A stretch of DNA of 64,000 bases from Roseibium salinum (GCF_026240905.1 NZ_JAPEVI010000003.1:3472001-3536000); one strand, 5' to 3'. Counted from the stretch's first letter, positions 46,262 through 54,629 are shown. The notes: generated by a model not told the origin, from the letters alone. Translations and numbers: made by a program.

Positions 46262-46915
46262 CTACGGGTTCCAGTCGAGGAAATTGGCGATCAGCTCCAG
46301 GCCGAGGCGCTGGCTCTTTTCCGGGTGGAACTGCGTGCCGATCATGTTGTCCTTCGCCACCATTGCCGTGAAGGGTCCGCCGTAGTCGAACGTCGCCAGT
46401 CGGTCCGCCTCGTTGGCGCAGGCGAAGTGATAGGAGTGGACGAAATAGGCATGCAGGCCGTCCGGCCCGGTTTCGATGCCGGCGAACACCGGATGGCCCT
46501 CGGGCCGGACATCGATGGTGTTCCAGCCCATATGCGGGATCTTCAGGGACGGATCGGAGAGTTTCATCGCCGTCACGTCGCCGTCGATCCAGCCGAGACC
46601 TTCCACGGTTTCGAATTCCAGGCCCCGGCTTGCCATCAGCTGCATGCCGACGCAGATGCCGAAGAACGGCTTGCCCTGCCTGCGGACGGTTTCCTCCAGA
46701 GCCTCGGGCATGCCTTCAACAGCCCACAGGCCTCGTTTGCAGTCGGCAAAGGCGCCGACGCCCGGCAGGACCACCCGGTCGGCCTTCAGGACCCGCTCCG
46801 GATCGGCGGTGACGATCACGTCCGGCATATGGGCATGAGCGCGGGCCGCGCGCTCGAATGCCTTCTCCGCCGAGCGCAGATTGCCCGAACCGTAGTCGAT
46901 AATTGCAATTGTCAT
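46262..46915 (-). CDS. hisH: Imidazole glycerol phosphate synthase, glutamine amidotransferase subunit
   Basis: A 217-residue class I glutamine amidotransferase. The oxyanion/nucleophile region is [16 protein letters not shown] with the catalytic cysteine. The histidine-glutamate pair is [25 protein letters not shown] is also typical. It supplies ammonia to HisF. Its ATG overlaps the stop of the DUF2628 gene by four bases. Confidence 0.98.
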   Translation of the reverse strand: MTIAIIDYGSGNLRSAEKAFERAARAHAHMPDVIVTADPERVLKADRVVLPGVGAFADCKRGLWAVEGMPEALEETVRRQGKPFFGICVGMQLMASRGLEFETVEGLGWIDGDVTAMKLSDPSLKIPHMGWNTIDVRPEGHPVFAGIETGPDGLHAYFVHSYHFACANEADRLATFDYGGPFTAMVAKDNMIGTQFHPEKSQRLGLELIANFLDWNP

Positions 46916-47412
46916 TGACGGGTCTCCGGACCGAGCGTCAGGCCCACGACCTGCTCGCTGCCGATCCTCGGGATGATGGGGGTTGGAGCCGGACGCGGCC
47001 GGTGCGTCTGCGGCTTTTGCTCCGGCATGTGCCGGGCTGCCTTGTTGAGGAAGCGCATTTCAGCCTCCGCCCGGCCGGAACCGTCGGCGATGCCGATCAT
47101 GCGCCAGCCCTTGCGCTCCAACGACCAGCGCCGCAGGGCCTGCGCCTCGAAGCCGAACAGAAGCGACACCAGCAGCGCCAGGGTACCCACCACCTGGCTG
47201 CTGACGGACAGTGCCAGCAGTTCGATGGCAAGGGTCAAGGCAAGATAGCCGAGGAATACCAGCCACATGCGGTGAAACAGGAGCCAGACGAGCGAAAACA
47301 GGAACGCCAGGAACGAGAAGCGGTCCGGCACGAATTCAAGCCTGTCCGTCTGGCGGGGATCTCCCGTCAGGTCTTCATATTCGGGCGGTGCCATCACGAT
47401 GTAGGTGCCCAT
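46912..47412 (-). CDS. DUF2628 domain membrane protein
   Basis: A 166-residue protein with three or four hydrophobic segments ([51 protein letters not shown]) and the DUF2628-type [16 protein letters not shown]. The N-terminal domain reads [14 protein letters not shown] proline-rich tail follows ([16 protein letters not shown]). It sits between hisB and hisH in Hyphomicrobiales genomes. Function unknown. Confidence 0.92.
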   Translation of the reverse strand: MGTYIVMAPPEYEDLTGDPRQTDRLEFVPDRFSFLAFLFSLVWLLFHRMWLVFLGYLALTLAIELLALSVSSQVVGTLALLVSLLFGFEAQALRRWSLERKGWRMIGIADGSGRAEAEMRFLNKAARHMPEQKPQTHRPRPAPTPIIPRIGSEQVVGLTLGPETRQ

Positions 47413-47427
47413 GTGCCGATCCGTCAG

Positions 47428-48021
47428 TTAGCCGCCAAGCTGGCCCTTGGTGGTTGGAATCCGGTCCGCCTGCCGCGGGTCGATCTCGACCGCCTTGCGC
47501 AGCGTGCGGGCAACCGCCTTGAAGCAGGTTTCCGCGATATGGTGGCAATTTGAACCGTAAAGATTGGCGATATGAAGGGTGATCCCGGCATTCATGGCAA
47601 ATGCCCGGAAAAACTCCTCGAAGAGTTCGGTGTCGAAATCGCCGACCTTGTCCCGGTCGAAGGTCACATCCCAGACAAGAAACGGCCGCCCGGAAACGTC
47701 GAGCGCGCATCGGGTGAGGGCTTCGTCCATCGCCAGATGCGTGTCGGCATAACGGGTGATGCCCGCCATGTCGCCCAGCGCGCTGGTGATTGCCTGCCCC
47801 AGCGCGATGCCGGTATCCTCCACCGTGTGGTGAAAATCGATATGGGTATCGCCTTCGGCGCGGACGTTGATGTCGATCAGCGAATGGCGCGACAGCTGCT
47901 CCAGCATATGGTCGAAAAAGCCGATACCGGTCTTGACGTCGTAAGCGCCCGTGCCGTCCAGATTGATTTCGACGGAAATGCGGGTTTCCTTGGTATCGCG
48001 CGATACACTCGCTGTGCGCAT
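47428..48021 (-). CDS. hisB: Imidazoleglycerol-phosphate dehydratase
   Basis: A 197-residue monofunctional HisB. Metal-binding histidine/glutamate clusters are [33 protein letters not shown] and [18 protein letters not shown]. It dehydrates imidazole glycerol phosphate. There is no fused histidinol phosphatase domain. It is the first gene of the histidine row. In many rhizobia hslV/hslU are divergent at this point, but here pyrF is. Confidence 0.98.
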   Translation of the reverse strand: MRTASVSRDTKETRISVEINLDGTGAYDVKTGIGFFDHMLEQLSRHSLIDINVRAEGDTHIDFHHTVEDTGIALGQAITSALGDMAGITRYADTHLAMDEALTRCALDVSGRPFLVWDVTFDRDKVGDFDTELFEEFFRAFAMNAGITLHIANLYGSNCHHIAETCFKAVARTLRKAVEIDPRQADRIPTTKGQLGG

Positions 48022-48334
48022 GTGCTGTTGTCCCCGAGGGTTGAGAAGAACCGGCGGTGTTGTAGCAGCCTGAACCGCCTAATGAAATAGCCACGTGACC
48101 TCAGGCTCGCGGCAGGACTGATCTGGAATGCGTAATTCTTCAATCAAAGCTGAGCGATCCCGCCCGTCTCAAGGCAGATGGGCACATTCGGGAATACTTG
48201 AATGCAGATAATGTTATGATTCATAATCAGTTAGCGGCTTTGCCCGCATTCACACCCTTGAGGGTGCTCTGGCACTCCCTCCGGTGTGATGCTATGGACG
48301 AGACGCCTTGCCGCCTGCCAGAAGGAGCCACCCC
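48022..48334. other. Divergent intergenic region hisB/pyrF
   Basis: This 313-base region between the divergent hisB and pyrF genes shows no convincing coding frame. It includes a relatively AT-rich stretch (48180-48240, with ATTCATAATCAG), a likely promoter zone. No his leader peptide with a histidine run was seen. Confidence 0.5.
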
Positions 48335-49063
48335 ATGCCGACCAGCCCGTTTGCCCCGCAATCCGCACGCGACCGCCTGATGCTTGCGCTGGATTTCCCC
48401 ACCGTCGGGGAAGCGGAAGCGCTTGTGAACCGGACGGACGGCAAGGTCGGCGTCTACAAGATCGGCATGGAGCTGCAATTCGCCGGCGGCCTTGAATTTG
48501 CTCGCGAGCTGGCCGAGGACGGCAAACGGATCTTTCTGGACGTCAAGCTGCACGATATCGACAACACCATCACCAGGGCTGTCCGGAACGTTGCCAGGAT
48601 GGGCATGACCTTCATGACCGTTCACGGCTATCCCAAGACCATGCGCGCGGCGGTGAAGGGGCTGGAAGAAGAAGGCAACCCCAATCTCTGCCTGCTTGGG
48701 GTAACCGTGCTCACCTCCATGGACGAGGACGATCTGGCCGCCGCCGGATATCGCGGGCCGCTTGCCGAAGTGGTGGAGGCGCGGGCGCGCGACGCCAGGG
48801 CGGCCAGAATGGGCGGCATCGTCTGCGCGGCGACGGAAGCGGAAAAGATGCAGTCGATCCTGGGCGACGACCTGGTGATCGTGACCCCCGGCATCCGGCC
48901 GGCGGGCAGCGATGCCGGCGACCAGCGACGGGTGATGACGCCCGCCGACGCGATCAGTGCCGGCAGCGACTTTCTGGTCGTCGGCCGCCCGATCAGCCGG
49001 GCGGACGACCCCGGCGCCGCGGCCGACGCGGTTGTCGCCGAAATCGAGGCCGCTCTCGGCTAG
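48335..49063 (+). CDS. pyrF: Orotidine 5'-phosphate decarboxylase
   Basis: A 242-residue TIM barrel. The start ATG at 48335 follows a strong GAAGGAG with seven-base spacing. Substrate and catalytic residues are in LMLALDFPTVGEAEALV, VYKIGMELQF and FLDVKLHDIDNTI (the D-K-x-x-D catalytic array). The phosphate-binding end is TPGIRPAG and VVGRPISRADDPGAAA. It makes UMP, the last step of de novo pyrimidine synthesis. Confidence 0.97.
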   Translation: MPTSPFAPQSARDRLMLALDFPTVGEAEALVNRTDGKVGVYKIGMELQFAGGLEFARELAEDGKRIFLDVKLHDIDNTITRAVRNVARMGMTFMTVHGYPKTMRAAVKGLEEEGNPNLCLLGVTVLTSMDEDDLAAAGYRGPLAEVVEARARDARAARMGGIVCAATEAEKMQSILGDDLVIVTPGIRPAGSDAGDQRRVMTPADAISAGSDFLVVGRPISRADDPGAAADAVVAEIEAALG

Positions 49064-49151
49064 CCCTGGGCCCGCGTCAGGTTTTCCGATGGTCGGACTT
49101 GGCTGCGGTGAGGATGCGCAGCCACGCACTTGTCGAGGCTGCCGGGATGTC

Positions 49152-50234
49152 TCAGGCCGCCCGATCATCGGCACCGGCGGAGCGCAGGATCATGCCGAAG
49201 AGATCGCGCGGATCGTCCGGGTCCGCCAGGAGATCGAGTTTTTCGAAGAGCCCTGTCCTGGGAAGCAGATCGCGCACGTAACGGAGCGCGGCGAAATCCT
49301 CTATGGCGAAGCCGACACTGTCGAAAAGGGTGATCTGGTCCGGCGAGGTGCGGCCCTGGGCCCTGCCGGCGTAGACCTGCCAGAGCTCGGTAACCGGATG
49401 ATCGCGGTCCAGCTGCTGGAATTCGCCCTCGATATGGGTCTGATCCGGAAATTCGACGAAAATGTCGGATCTCAGCAGGATGTCCCGGTGCAGCTCGGTC
49501 TTGCCCGGACAGTCGCCGCCGACCGCGTTGATGTGAACTCCGGCCCCGACCATGTTGTCGGTCAGGATTGTCGCGGATTTCTTGTCCGCGGTGACGGTCG
49601 TGATGATCTGCGCGCCCTCGATGGCGTCTTCCGGCGTCTTGCAGATGGTCACGTTGAGGCCGCTATCGGCCAGATTGCGGGCGAGGCGGAGGCTGGCGCC
49701 CGTTTCGATGTCGTAGGCCCGGATATCCGTGATCCCGAGCAGCTCCTTGAAGGCCAGGCACTGGAAATCGGACTGGGCGCCGTTGCCGATGATCGCCATC
49801 GTCTTGGAGCCCTTGGGCGCGAGATATTTCGCCGCCAGGGCCGAGTTCGCCGCCGTGCGCAGGGCGGTGAGGATGGTCATCTCGGTGAACAGAACCGGAT
49901 ATCCGGTGGTCAGGTTGGCCAGGACACCGAAGCCGGTCACGGTCTGCAGGCCGGAGCTGGTATTGCCCGGATGGCCGTTGACGTATTTGAAGCCGAATGT
50001 CTTGCCGTCGCTGGTCGGCATCAGTTCGATCACGCCCTGGGGCGCGTGGGCGGGAATACGCGGCTTCTTGTCGAAACTCTCCCAGCGCAGGAAATCCTGC
50101 TCGATGTACTCGGCAAGGCCGCGCATGAAGGCTTCCACGCCGACGGCGCGCACGTTGCGCATCATGTTGTCGACGCTGACAAAGGGAACGTAAGCCAGGT
50201 CCGACGGATTCAGGTTGATGGGGGTCACGGTCAT
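49152..50234 (-). CDS. Ornithine cyclodeaminase
   Basis: A 360-residue protein of the ornithine cyclodeaminase/mu-crystallin family. Signatures are PQGVIELMPTSDGKTFGFKY, VNGHPGN, LTALRTAANSALAAKYLAPK, MAIIGNGAQSDFQCLAFKEL (NAD-binding) and INAVGGDCPGKTELH with the catalytic aspartate. It converts L-ornithine to L-proline and ammonia using NAD. It begins 12 bases after the arginase gene, so the pair would turn arginine into proline. Confidence 0.94.
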   Translation of the reverse strand: MTVTPINLNPSDLAYVPFVSVDNMMRNVRAVGVEAFMRGLAEYIEQDFLRWESFDKKPRIPAHAPQGVIELMPTSDGKTFGFKYVNGHPGNTSSGLQTVTGFGVLANLTTGYPVLFTEMTILTALRTAANSALAAKYLAPKGSKTMAIIGNGAQSDFQCLAFKELLGITDIRAYDIETGASLRLARNLADSGLNVTICKTPEDAIEGAQIITTVTADKKSATILTDNMVGAGVHINAVGGDCPGKTELHRDILLRSDIFVEFPDQTHIEGEFQQLDRDHPVTELWQVYAGRAQGRTSPDQITLFDSVGFAIEDFAALRYVRDLLPRTGLFEKLDLLADPDDPRDLFGMILRSAGADDRAA

Positions 50235-50246
50235 GTTTCAGATCCT

Positions 50247-51188
50247 CTAGAAGCTTCTTGTCGGACGGTCGAAGACGCGGCGGCCGAAGAGGCTGCCGGT
50301 CAGGTCGACCATCAGGCGCGCGGTTTTTCCGCGTTCATCCAGGAACGGGTTGAGCTCAACCAGGTCGAGCGAGGTGACGAGGCCGCTGTCATGGAGCATT
50401 TCCATGACCAGATGCGCCTCGCGGAAAGTGGCGCCGCCCGGCACGGTGGTGCCGACGGCCGGGGCGATTTCCGGGTCGAGGAAATCGACATCCAGGCTGA
50501 CATGCAGAAGACCGTTGGCCTCGCGGACCCGGTCCAGAAACGGCGTGAGCAGGGTGCCGACGCCGGATTCGTCGATGCGGCGCATGTCGCTGACACCGAC
50601 ACCGAGGCCGATCAGCATCTCGCGTTCGGCATCATCGACAGAGCGCACGCCCATGATCTCGACATTTTCGGGGCTCACCGGGTGTTCCAGCGGCGCGCCG
50701 AGCAGATCGTCGAAGCCGGACAGGCCGCACAGAAACGCCAGGGGTGTCCCGTGAAGATTGCCGCTGGCGGTGCTGTCCAGGGTGTGAAAATCCGAATGGG
50801 CGTCGAGCCAGAGCACGAAGAGCGGCCGGCCTTGCGCCGCCGCGGCTCTGGCCTGGCCGGATACGGTACCGGCCGCCATCGAGTGGTCGCCGCCGAGATA
50901 AATCGGGAAAACCGGCGAAGAGCCGAGATCCGCCGCCTTGGCGTGAAGAGCCCGGGTCCAGCCGATATAGGTCTCGTAGTTCCTCAGGACCGGATTGGGC
51001 GGAGCCACGTTTCCCGGGTGAACGAGCCTGACATTGCCATGATCGGTGACCGAATGGCCCAGCGCCTTCAGCGTCTCGCCCAATCCCGCGGTCCGGTAAG
51101 CATCCGGCCCCATGACGCAGCCTTTCTGACCGGCGCCGTCATTGACCGGCGCGCCCACCAGAACGATCTCTCTCCTGACCACGTTCAC
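50247..51188 (-). CDS. Arginase
   Basis: A 313-residue ureohydrolase. All manganese ligand motifs are present: IYLGGDHSMAAGT, LWLDAHSDFHTLDSTASGNLHG and HVSLDVDFLDPEIAPAVG, then LDLVELNPFLDE. HG near the second motif fits arginase. It yields ornithine and urea. The GTG at 51188 is chosen because GGAGG precedes it by about six bases and the protein then has the usual arginase length; a longer frame would start at 51287, inside the promoter. Operon with ornithine cyclodeaminase. Confidence 0.94.
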   Translation of the reverse strand: MNVVRREIVLVGAPVNDGAGQKGCVMGPDAYRTAGLGETLKALGHSVTDHGNVRLVHPGNVAPPNPVLRNYETYIGWTRALHAKAADLGSSPVFPIYLGGDHSMAAGTVSGQARAAAAQGRPLFVLWLDAHSDFHTLDSTASGNLHGTPLAFLCGLSGFDDLLGAPLEHPVSPENVEIMGVRSVDDAEREMLIGLGVGVSDMRRIDESGVGTLLTPFLDRVREANGLLHVSLDVDFLDPEIAPAVGTTVPGGATFREAHLVMEMLHDSGLVTSLDLVELNPFLDERGKTARLMVDLTGSLFGRRVFDRPTRSF

Positions 51189-51244
51189 ATTGCCCTCCGC
51201 CCGAATTTCATATTGCGAAAATTGTGTCGGACCGGCGCGGCGGA

Positions 51245-51317
51245 GTAAATCCGGCGACTTGATAAAATGCGCAGCCGGATTTACCATTCCGATAAGCTCA
51301 ATTGGCCGAAATGGTAA
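51245..51317. promoter_or_regulatory. Inverted repeats in the arginase/Lrp divergent promoter
   Basis: An exact 11-base inverted repeat (GTAAATCCGGC at 51245-51255, GCCGGATTTAC at 51274-51284) overlaps a second one (TTACCATT at 51281-51288, AATGGTAA at 51310-51317, ending two bases before the Lrp start). Such spaced dyads suit Lrp/AsnC-type octamers. The regulator may thus control the arginase operon and itself. Confidence 0.6.
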
Positions 51318-51318
51318 T

Positions 51319-51780
51319 ATGGACGATCTGGATCTCCGATTAATCTCGCTGCTGCGTCATGACGGCCGCCGTTCGGTGTCCGATTTGGCAGGTGACCTGA
51401 AGGTCTCCCGGGCGACCGTGAGGGCCCGAATGGAAAAGCTGGTGGACACCGGGGAAATCCTCGGCTTCACGGCCGTTTTGCGCGACGACTGGCGCGACCT
51501 GCCTATCCGCGCGGTCACCCTCGTGGTGGTTGACGGGCACAATACCGGGCCGGTGACGCGCTCCTTAAGCGCGATGACGGAAATCCGCGCGATACACACC
51601 ACCAACGGCAAGTGGGACCTGGTGCTCGACATCGCCACGCGCGACCTTGCCGCGTTCGACGATGCGCTGAACCGGATCCGGCTGATCGAGGGGATCGCAG
51701 GCACGGAAACCAACCTTCTGCTGACCACGCGCAAGGGGCCTGCCGTGTCCGCAAGCGAGTTCAAGGACGCGGTCCGTTAG
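51319..51780 (+). CDS. Lrp/AsnC family transcriptional regulator
   Basis: A 153-residue protein. The N-terminal helix-turn-helix is MDDLDLRLISLLRHDGRRSV, DLAGDLKVSRATVRARMEKL and DTGEILGFTAVLRDDW. The C-terminal RAM/AsnC effector domain includes HTTNGKWDLVLDIATRDLAA. It is divergent from the arginase-ornithine cyclodeaminase operon, so arginine or ornithine may be the effector; this is inference by position. Confidence 0.93.
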   Translation: MDDLDLRLISLLRHDGRRSVSDLAGDLKVSRATVRARMEKLVDTGEILGFTAVLRDDWRDLPIRAVTLVVVDGHNTGPVTRSLSAMTEIRAIHTTNGKWDLVLDIATRDLAAFDDALNRIRLIEGIAGTETNLLLTTRKGPAVSASEFKDAVR

Positions 51781-51880
51781 GACAGGGGCGCGGTTTGCGG
51801 CGGCAGGCTCGCAAATCGGGTCGCGCTCGGCATGTGCGCGGCCTAACATCGGACCAGGCTCAAGACATGAAGTATCCGAA

Positions 51881-52798
51881 ATGACCAGAGCGTTCGACCT
51901 TGCCGGCCTCGCGCCGGATCCCAAGCCGATTTCCGTGGGCGCGGAAGCCGCGGAGTATTATGCCGTCGTCCGACAGACCCTGAAGCGAATCACCCTGGAC
52001 TGGCGCGAGCAGCCGACGCTGGAGCAACTGGCCCGGGAAGTGAACCTGCAACCCATCCAGTTGCAGCGGGTGTTTTCGCGCTGGGCGGGCCTGACGCCGA
52101 AACAGTTCCTGCAGGCGATTACACTGGATTACGCCAAGGCCATGCTGCGGGACTCGGCAAGCGTTCTCGACGCCTCCTACGAAGTCGGCCTGTCCGGCCC
52201 CTCCCGCCTGCATGACCTCTTTGTCACCCATGAAGCCATGACCCCGGGCGATTACCGCAGCCGGGGCGCCGGCCTGAGCATCGCCTACGGCTTTCACCCC
52301 TCGCCCTTCGGGCAGGTTCTCGTCATGGCGACGGACAAGGGCCTTGCCGGGCTCGGATTTGCCGATCCGGGCAGCGAGAGCGCCGCGCTGGAGGACATGT
52401 GCCGCCGCTGGCCCGCCGCGCAGTTCCTCCAGGACCAGGAAGCCACGACCCGCTTTGCGGCCCGCGTCTTCGACCCGGAAAAATGGCGGCAGGACCAGCC
52501 GCTCAATGTCGTCATGATCGGCACGGATTTCGAAATCCGTGTCTGGCGGACGCTTCTGAAAATCCCGATGGGCCAGGCAACCACCTATTCCGACATCGCC
52601 GCCAGCCTCGGCAATCCCAAGGCGTCCCGGGCGGTCGGAACGGCGGTCGGGCGCAATCCACTTTCCTTCGTCGTGCCCTGTCACCGGGTTCTGGCAAAAG
52701 GCGGCAAGCTCGGCGGCTATCACTGGGGCCTCACCCGCAAACGCGCCATCCTCGGCTGGGAAAGCGGGCTGTCGGCGCCGGTTCTGGAGTGCGTTTGA
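51881..52798 (+). CDS. Ada-like protein: AraC-type HTH fused to O6-alkylguanine-DNA alkyltransferase
   Basis: A 305-residue two-domain protein. Residues 25-110 are an AraC-type helix-turn-helix (LTLEQLAREVNLQPIQLQRV-like region, RWAGLTPKQFLQAI). Residues from about 130 form the methylguanine-DNA methyltransferase part with the acceptor cysteine in FVVPCHRVLAKGG and the active-site GGYHWGLTRKRAIL. The N-terminal zinc-cysteine methyl phosphotriester domain of E. coli Ada is absent. It repairs O6-alkylguanine and may also regulate transcription. Confidence 0.92.
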   Translation: MTRAFDLAGLAPDPKPISVGAEAAEYYAVVRQTLKRITLDWREQPTLEQLAREVNLQPIQLQRVFSRWAGLTPKQFLQAITLDYAKAMLRDSASVLDASYEVGLSGPSRLHDLFVTHEAMTPGDYRSRGAGLSIAYGFHPSPFGQVLVMATDKGLAGLGFADPGSESAALEDMCRRWPAAQFLQDQEATTRFAARVFDPEKWRQDQPLNVVMIGTDFEIRVWRTLLKIPMGQATTYSDIAASLGNPKASRAVGTAVGRNPLSFVVPCHRVLAKGGKLGGYHWGLTRKRAILGWESGLSAPVLECV

Positions 52799-52849
52799 GA
52801 GGGTGATTACCCCCACCCCTAACCCCTCCCCACAAGGGGAATTATATAC

Positions 52850-53047
52850 TTGACGTACCAAGATCGTGATAAGTCTGATTCCCCTGAGGAAATCGAAGTC
52901 ACGCCTGAGATGATTGAGGCGGGGCTATTTGCCCTGTCTCGGTTTGAAGAAGGTGATCCTAAGACCCAGATGGTAGAGGCAGTTTTTCGCGCGATGCGTG
53001 ATACGCGATGCCAACAATTACATGCATGCCCTTCAAGCGTTCGATGA
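52850..53047 (+). CDS. Small conserved-type hypothetical protein
   Basis: A 65-residue acidic protein whose core VTPEMIEAGLFALSRFEEGD, PKTQMVEAVFRAMR resembles small proteins recurrent in alphaproteobacterial phage-like and accessory regions. Function unknown. The start is a TTG at 52850 behind AGGGGA. Its 3' end overlaps the end of the HEPN-like gene by 89 bases on the opposite strand, so the last 20 residues may be non-native read-through after a mutated stop. Confidence 0.6.
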   Translation: MTYQDRDKSDSPEEIEVTPEMIEAGLFALSRFEEGDPKTQMVEAVFRAMRDTRCQQLHACPSSVR

Positions 53048-53555
53048 ACTCGTCAATTTCATCTGACACCTCTTTAAGCACCTCAGGACACAGCATGCGT
53101 CCTTCTGGTTTTATGCGCTTTTTTCCCTTCAGGCCTTGTTTGTGGGCGTCTTGTTCCCATTTTCCGCGGGTGTTCGTTACGCACCAGCTTTTGAGTTCTT
53201 TTGGTCGGCTCCAGGTTCCATGAACACACAAGTCTCGAAAGGATGACAGTTCCTCGGCTTGCTTATAAATCGCTTTGTATTCTTTAAGCAGGTCGCCAGC
53301 TAGTTCAACTCCATCGGCTTCCATCAAATCGAGTATCATTGCCAAACGATCAGTAAGGCGCGGCTCTCTTATTGCTATGCGACCAACGATATCGCTAACG
53401 TCGATTAATTCATAAATGAGTCGTTGAATGCTCTCCTCGGCGTATGACCAGCGGGTTACAATTCGGCCTATTCCGGCACTCATCTTCTCTGGAAGATCGT
53501 ATCGAGCTTTGGACTCGATAAGTCCGGTTTCGACAAATTTAGTAGAGCTAGGCAT
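52959..53555 (-). CDS. HEPN-like hypothetical protein
   Basis: A 198-residue mostly helical protein without export signal. It contains SSFRDLCVHGTWSR at about residues 104-117; R-x4-H followed by G is the form of the HEPN RNase motif. The N-terminal half (IVTRWSYAEESIQRLIYELI) is also helical and could be the first HEPN helices. I cannot confirm the fold. A GTG at 53564 is an alternative start. The ATG at 53555 shares its CATG with the ATG of the small gene on the other strand. Lower GC than flanking core genes. Confidence 0.7.
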   Translation of the reverse strand: MPSSTKFVETGLIESKARYDLPEKMSAGIGRIVTRWSYAEESIQRLIYELIDVSDIVGRIAIREPRLTDRLAMILDLMEADGVELAGDLLKEYKAIYKQAEELSSFRDLCVHGTWSRPKELKSWCVTNTRGKWEQDAHKQGLKGKKRIKPEGRMLCPEVLKEVSDEIDEFIERLKGMHVIVGIAYHASREKLPLPSGS

Positions 53556-53688
53556 GTCAGACACCGATAAAAAACCAGATCAGGAAAAGGGCGACGAGAT
53601 CCTAAGGCGGATGCTCAACACGCCCCCGAAGCCGCATACAGAGAAACCACCGCGCAAAAATGAGGATGGTGATGAGCCTGGAGATTGA
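53554..53688 (+). CDS. Very small conserved-type protein (KGDEILRRMLNTPPKPH motif)
   Basis: A 44-residue charged, proline-containing protein. The core KGDEILRRMLNTPPKPH is a pattern I recognise from many tiny proteins in alphaproteobacterial accessory regions, which supports real coding despite the size. No function is known to me. Its start codon is on the same four bases as the HEPN-like start on the other strand, and its end overlaps the next small gene by 17 bases. Confidence 0.6.
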   Translation: MSDTDKKPDQEKGDEILRRMLNTPPKPHTEKPPRKNEDGDEPGD

Positions 53689-53881
53689 TGCGTTAGATGC
53701 GTTAGCGACAGCGCTCGCGGAGCATGGCCATAGTTGGTCCACCCGCGAGCGCTCGCTTTACGAGGATGCTGTTACTTCTTTGTCCCGTAAGGGCTTTGAT
53801 TTGTCGGCTTCAGCGACACATTTTCAGAACTTGCCTTCGAATATATCGAGTCCTCTGAGCGCCCCAACTTCAGGCCGATAA
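53672..53881 (+). CDS. Small hypothetical protein
   Basis: A 69-residue protein starting MSLEIDALDALATALAEHGH, followed by WSTRERSLYEDAVTSLSRKG. The pattern (helical, AEHGHxWSxRER) looks like a conserved small protein of accessory regions. It overlaps the previous small gene by 17 bases, suggesting coupling. The last 20 residues (FQNLPSNISSPLSAPTSGR) look non-native and overlap the antisense gene at 53772-53975, so the original stop may have been lost. Function unknown. Confidence 0.5.
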   Translation: MSLEIDALDALATALAEHGHSWSTRERSLYEDAVTSLSRKGFDLSASATHFQNLPSNISSPLSAPTSGR

Positions 53882-53975
53882 CCCTTGTTGGAGTGTTCCC
53901 GTCAGCAAGTTTCTTTAGCGCCTGAATATCATCTTTAGACCACGACTTGCCGTGGTTTTTTGGCGTTTTGACCAT
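53772..53975 (-). CDS. Small conserved basic protein, possible DNA-binding
   Basis: A 67-residue basic protein: KNHGKSWSKDDIQALKKLAD, then GNTPTRVIGLKLGRSEDSIY, KASSENVSLKPTNQSPYGTKK. This is a recognisable type of small alphaproteobacterial protein. WSKDDIQALKKLA...GRSEDSIYSKAS looks like a SANT/Myb-like or resolvase-type helix-turn-helix, so DNA binding is plausible. Start at ATG 53975. Confidence 0.72.
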   Translation of the reverse strand: MVKTPKNHGKSWSKDDIQALKKLADGNTPTRVIGLKLGRSEDSIYSKASSENVSLKPTNQSPYGTKK

Positions 53976-54084
53976 TAAAGGCCCTTTCTGTGCTGTTCGC
54001 AGAGAGAGGGCTTGCATACTCGAACGAGTCAGGTAATTTCGGTTCCGTAATCACTAGCGAGCCCTCTATCGGCTTGTTTCAGTG

Positions 54085-54118
54085 AGTGGTGGGCACGGTC
54101 CAGGTGCCCACCACTTTT
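54085..54118. terminator. Strong 12-bp hairpin followed by TTTT
   Basis: A perfect stem AGTGGTGGGCAC / GTGCCCACCACT with a seven-base loop, followed on the plus strand by a short T run. It lies between the small basic-protein gene and the transposase remnant. It may be a terminator or part of a mobile element end. Confidence 0.6.
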
Positions 54119-54211
54119 CACCGAAAACCGATTCTTACGCATGGGCAAGCTGCATATCAGGTTGTCCCCGGTGTTTTCGTTCGTTTTCGAAATAACTTAC
54201 GCGCCTTCTGC

Positions 54212-54505
54212 TTAAGCGTGCGCGCTTTCGTCAATCCGCCGATAGGTGAGACGCTTACCGCGAGCGCCTTCAAGAAGCTTATCGGCGCGCTCTTTGTCGG
54301 AAATCTTGAGGGAAGCACGGTAGTTGTAACGGAAATTAAATTCCGCCAGATAGCGCTTGAGGTGAGCTTCTGAGACGTGGTGGTAAACACCTATGATATA
54401 CCGCGCTTGAGAATGGCAAAGTAGCCCTCTGCGGTGTTGGAATAGGCATGGCCGCGCACGTACTCACGAGCGCTGTGGGTCAACCTTCTCATGGCGGGCA
54501 AACTC
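54212..54505 (-). pseudogene. IS1595-family transposase remnant, C-terminal part, two frameshifts
   Basis: Read on the minus strand in three frames, the segment gives EFARHEKVD, then HSAREYVRGHAYSNTAEGYF and AILKRG, then GVYHHVSEAHLKRYLAEFNF, RYNYR and a stop at 54212. These are the C-terminal signatures of IS1595-type (ISXO2-like) DDE transposases. One extra base lies near 54478-54481 and a two-base TA duplication near 54395-54402, so no intact product exists. The N-terminal catalytic part is missing. Confidence 0.85.
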
Positions 54506-54629
54506 CTGCCGTCGGCTTTCAGCTCTCTCAGCATCCGCCACAACGCCCTTTCGCCCTTCGTCTGATCGGACCGGAGCTTTCTTGCGAGGCGCCTGGTCGA
54601 GCCGCTGATCCGCGTGGCGACATGGTGGT
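54506..54629 (-). pseudogene. DUF559 endonuclease-like gene fragment
   Basis: On the minus strand the sequence encodes STRRLARKLRSDQTKGERAL followed by WRMLRELKADG, the N-terminal signature of DUF559 (very-short-patch-repair-like) endonucleases (AR.LR...T..E..LW..LR). The frame then runs straight into the transposase remnant. No start codon with ribosome binding site is visible and the catalytic region is absent. It is probably the target gene of the old insertion. Confidence 0.6.

Noticed and set aside
48957..51248. A 763-codon open frame on the plus strand across the arginase and ornithine cyclodeaminase genes
   Set aside because: It is antisense to two genes with intact catalytic motifs. 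Its translation has no family signature and is typical of GC-rich shadow frames.
53428..53553. N-terminal extension of the small KGDEILRRML protein
   Set aside because: It is antisense to the HEPN-like gene; conserved-looking residues begin only at the ATG at 53554.
54086..54373. A plus-strand frame of 95 codons in the accessory patch
   Set aside because: It is antisense to the recognisable transposase remnant and has no protein-like features.
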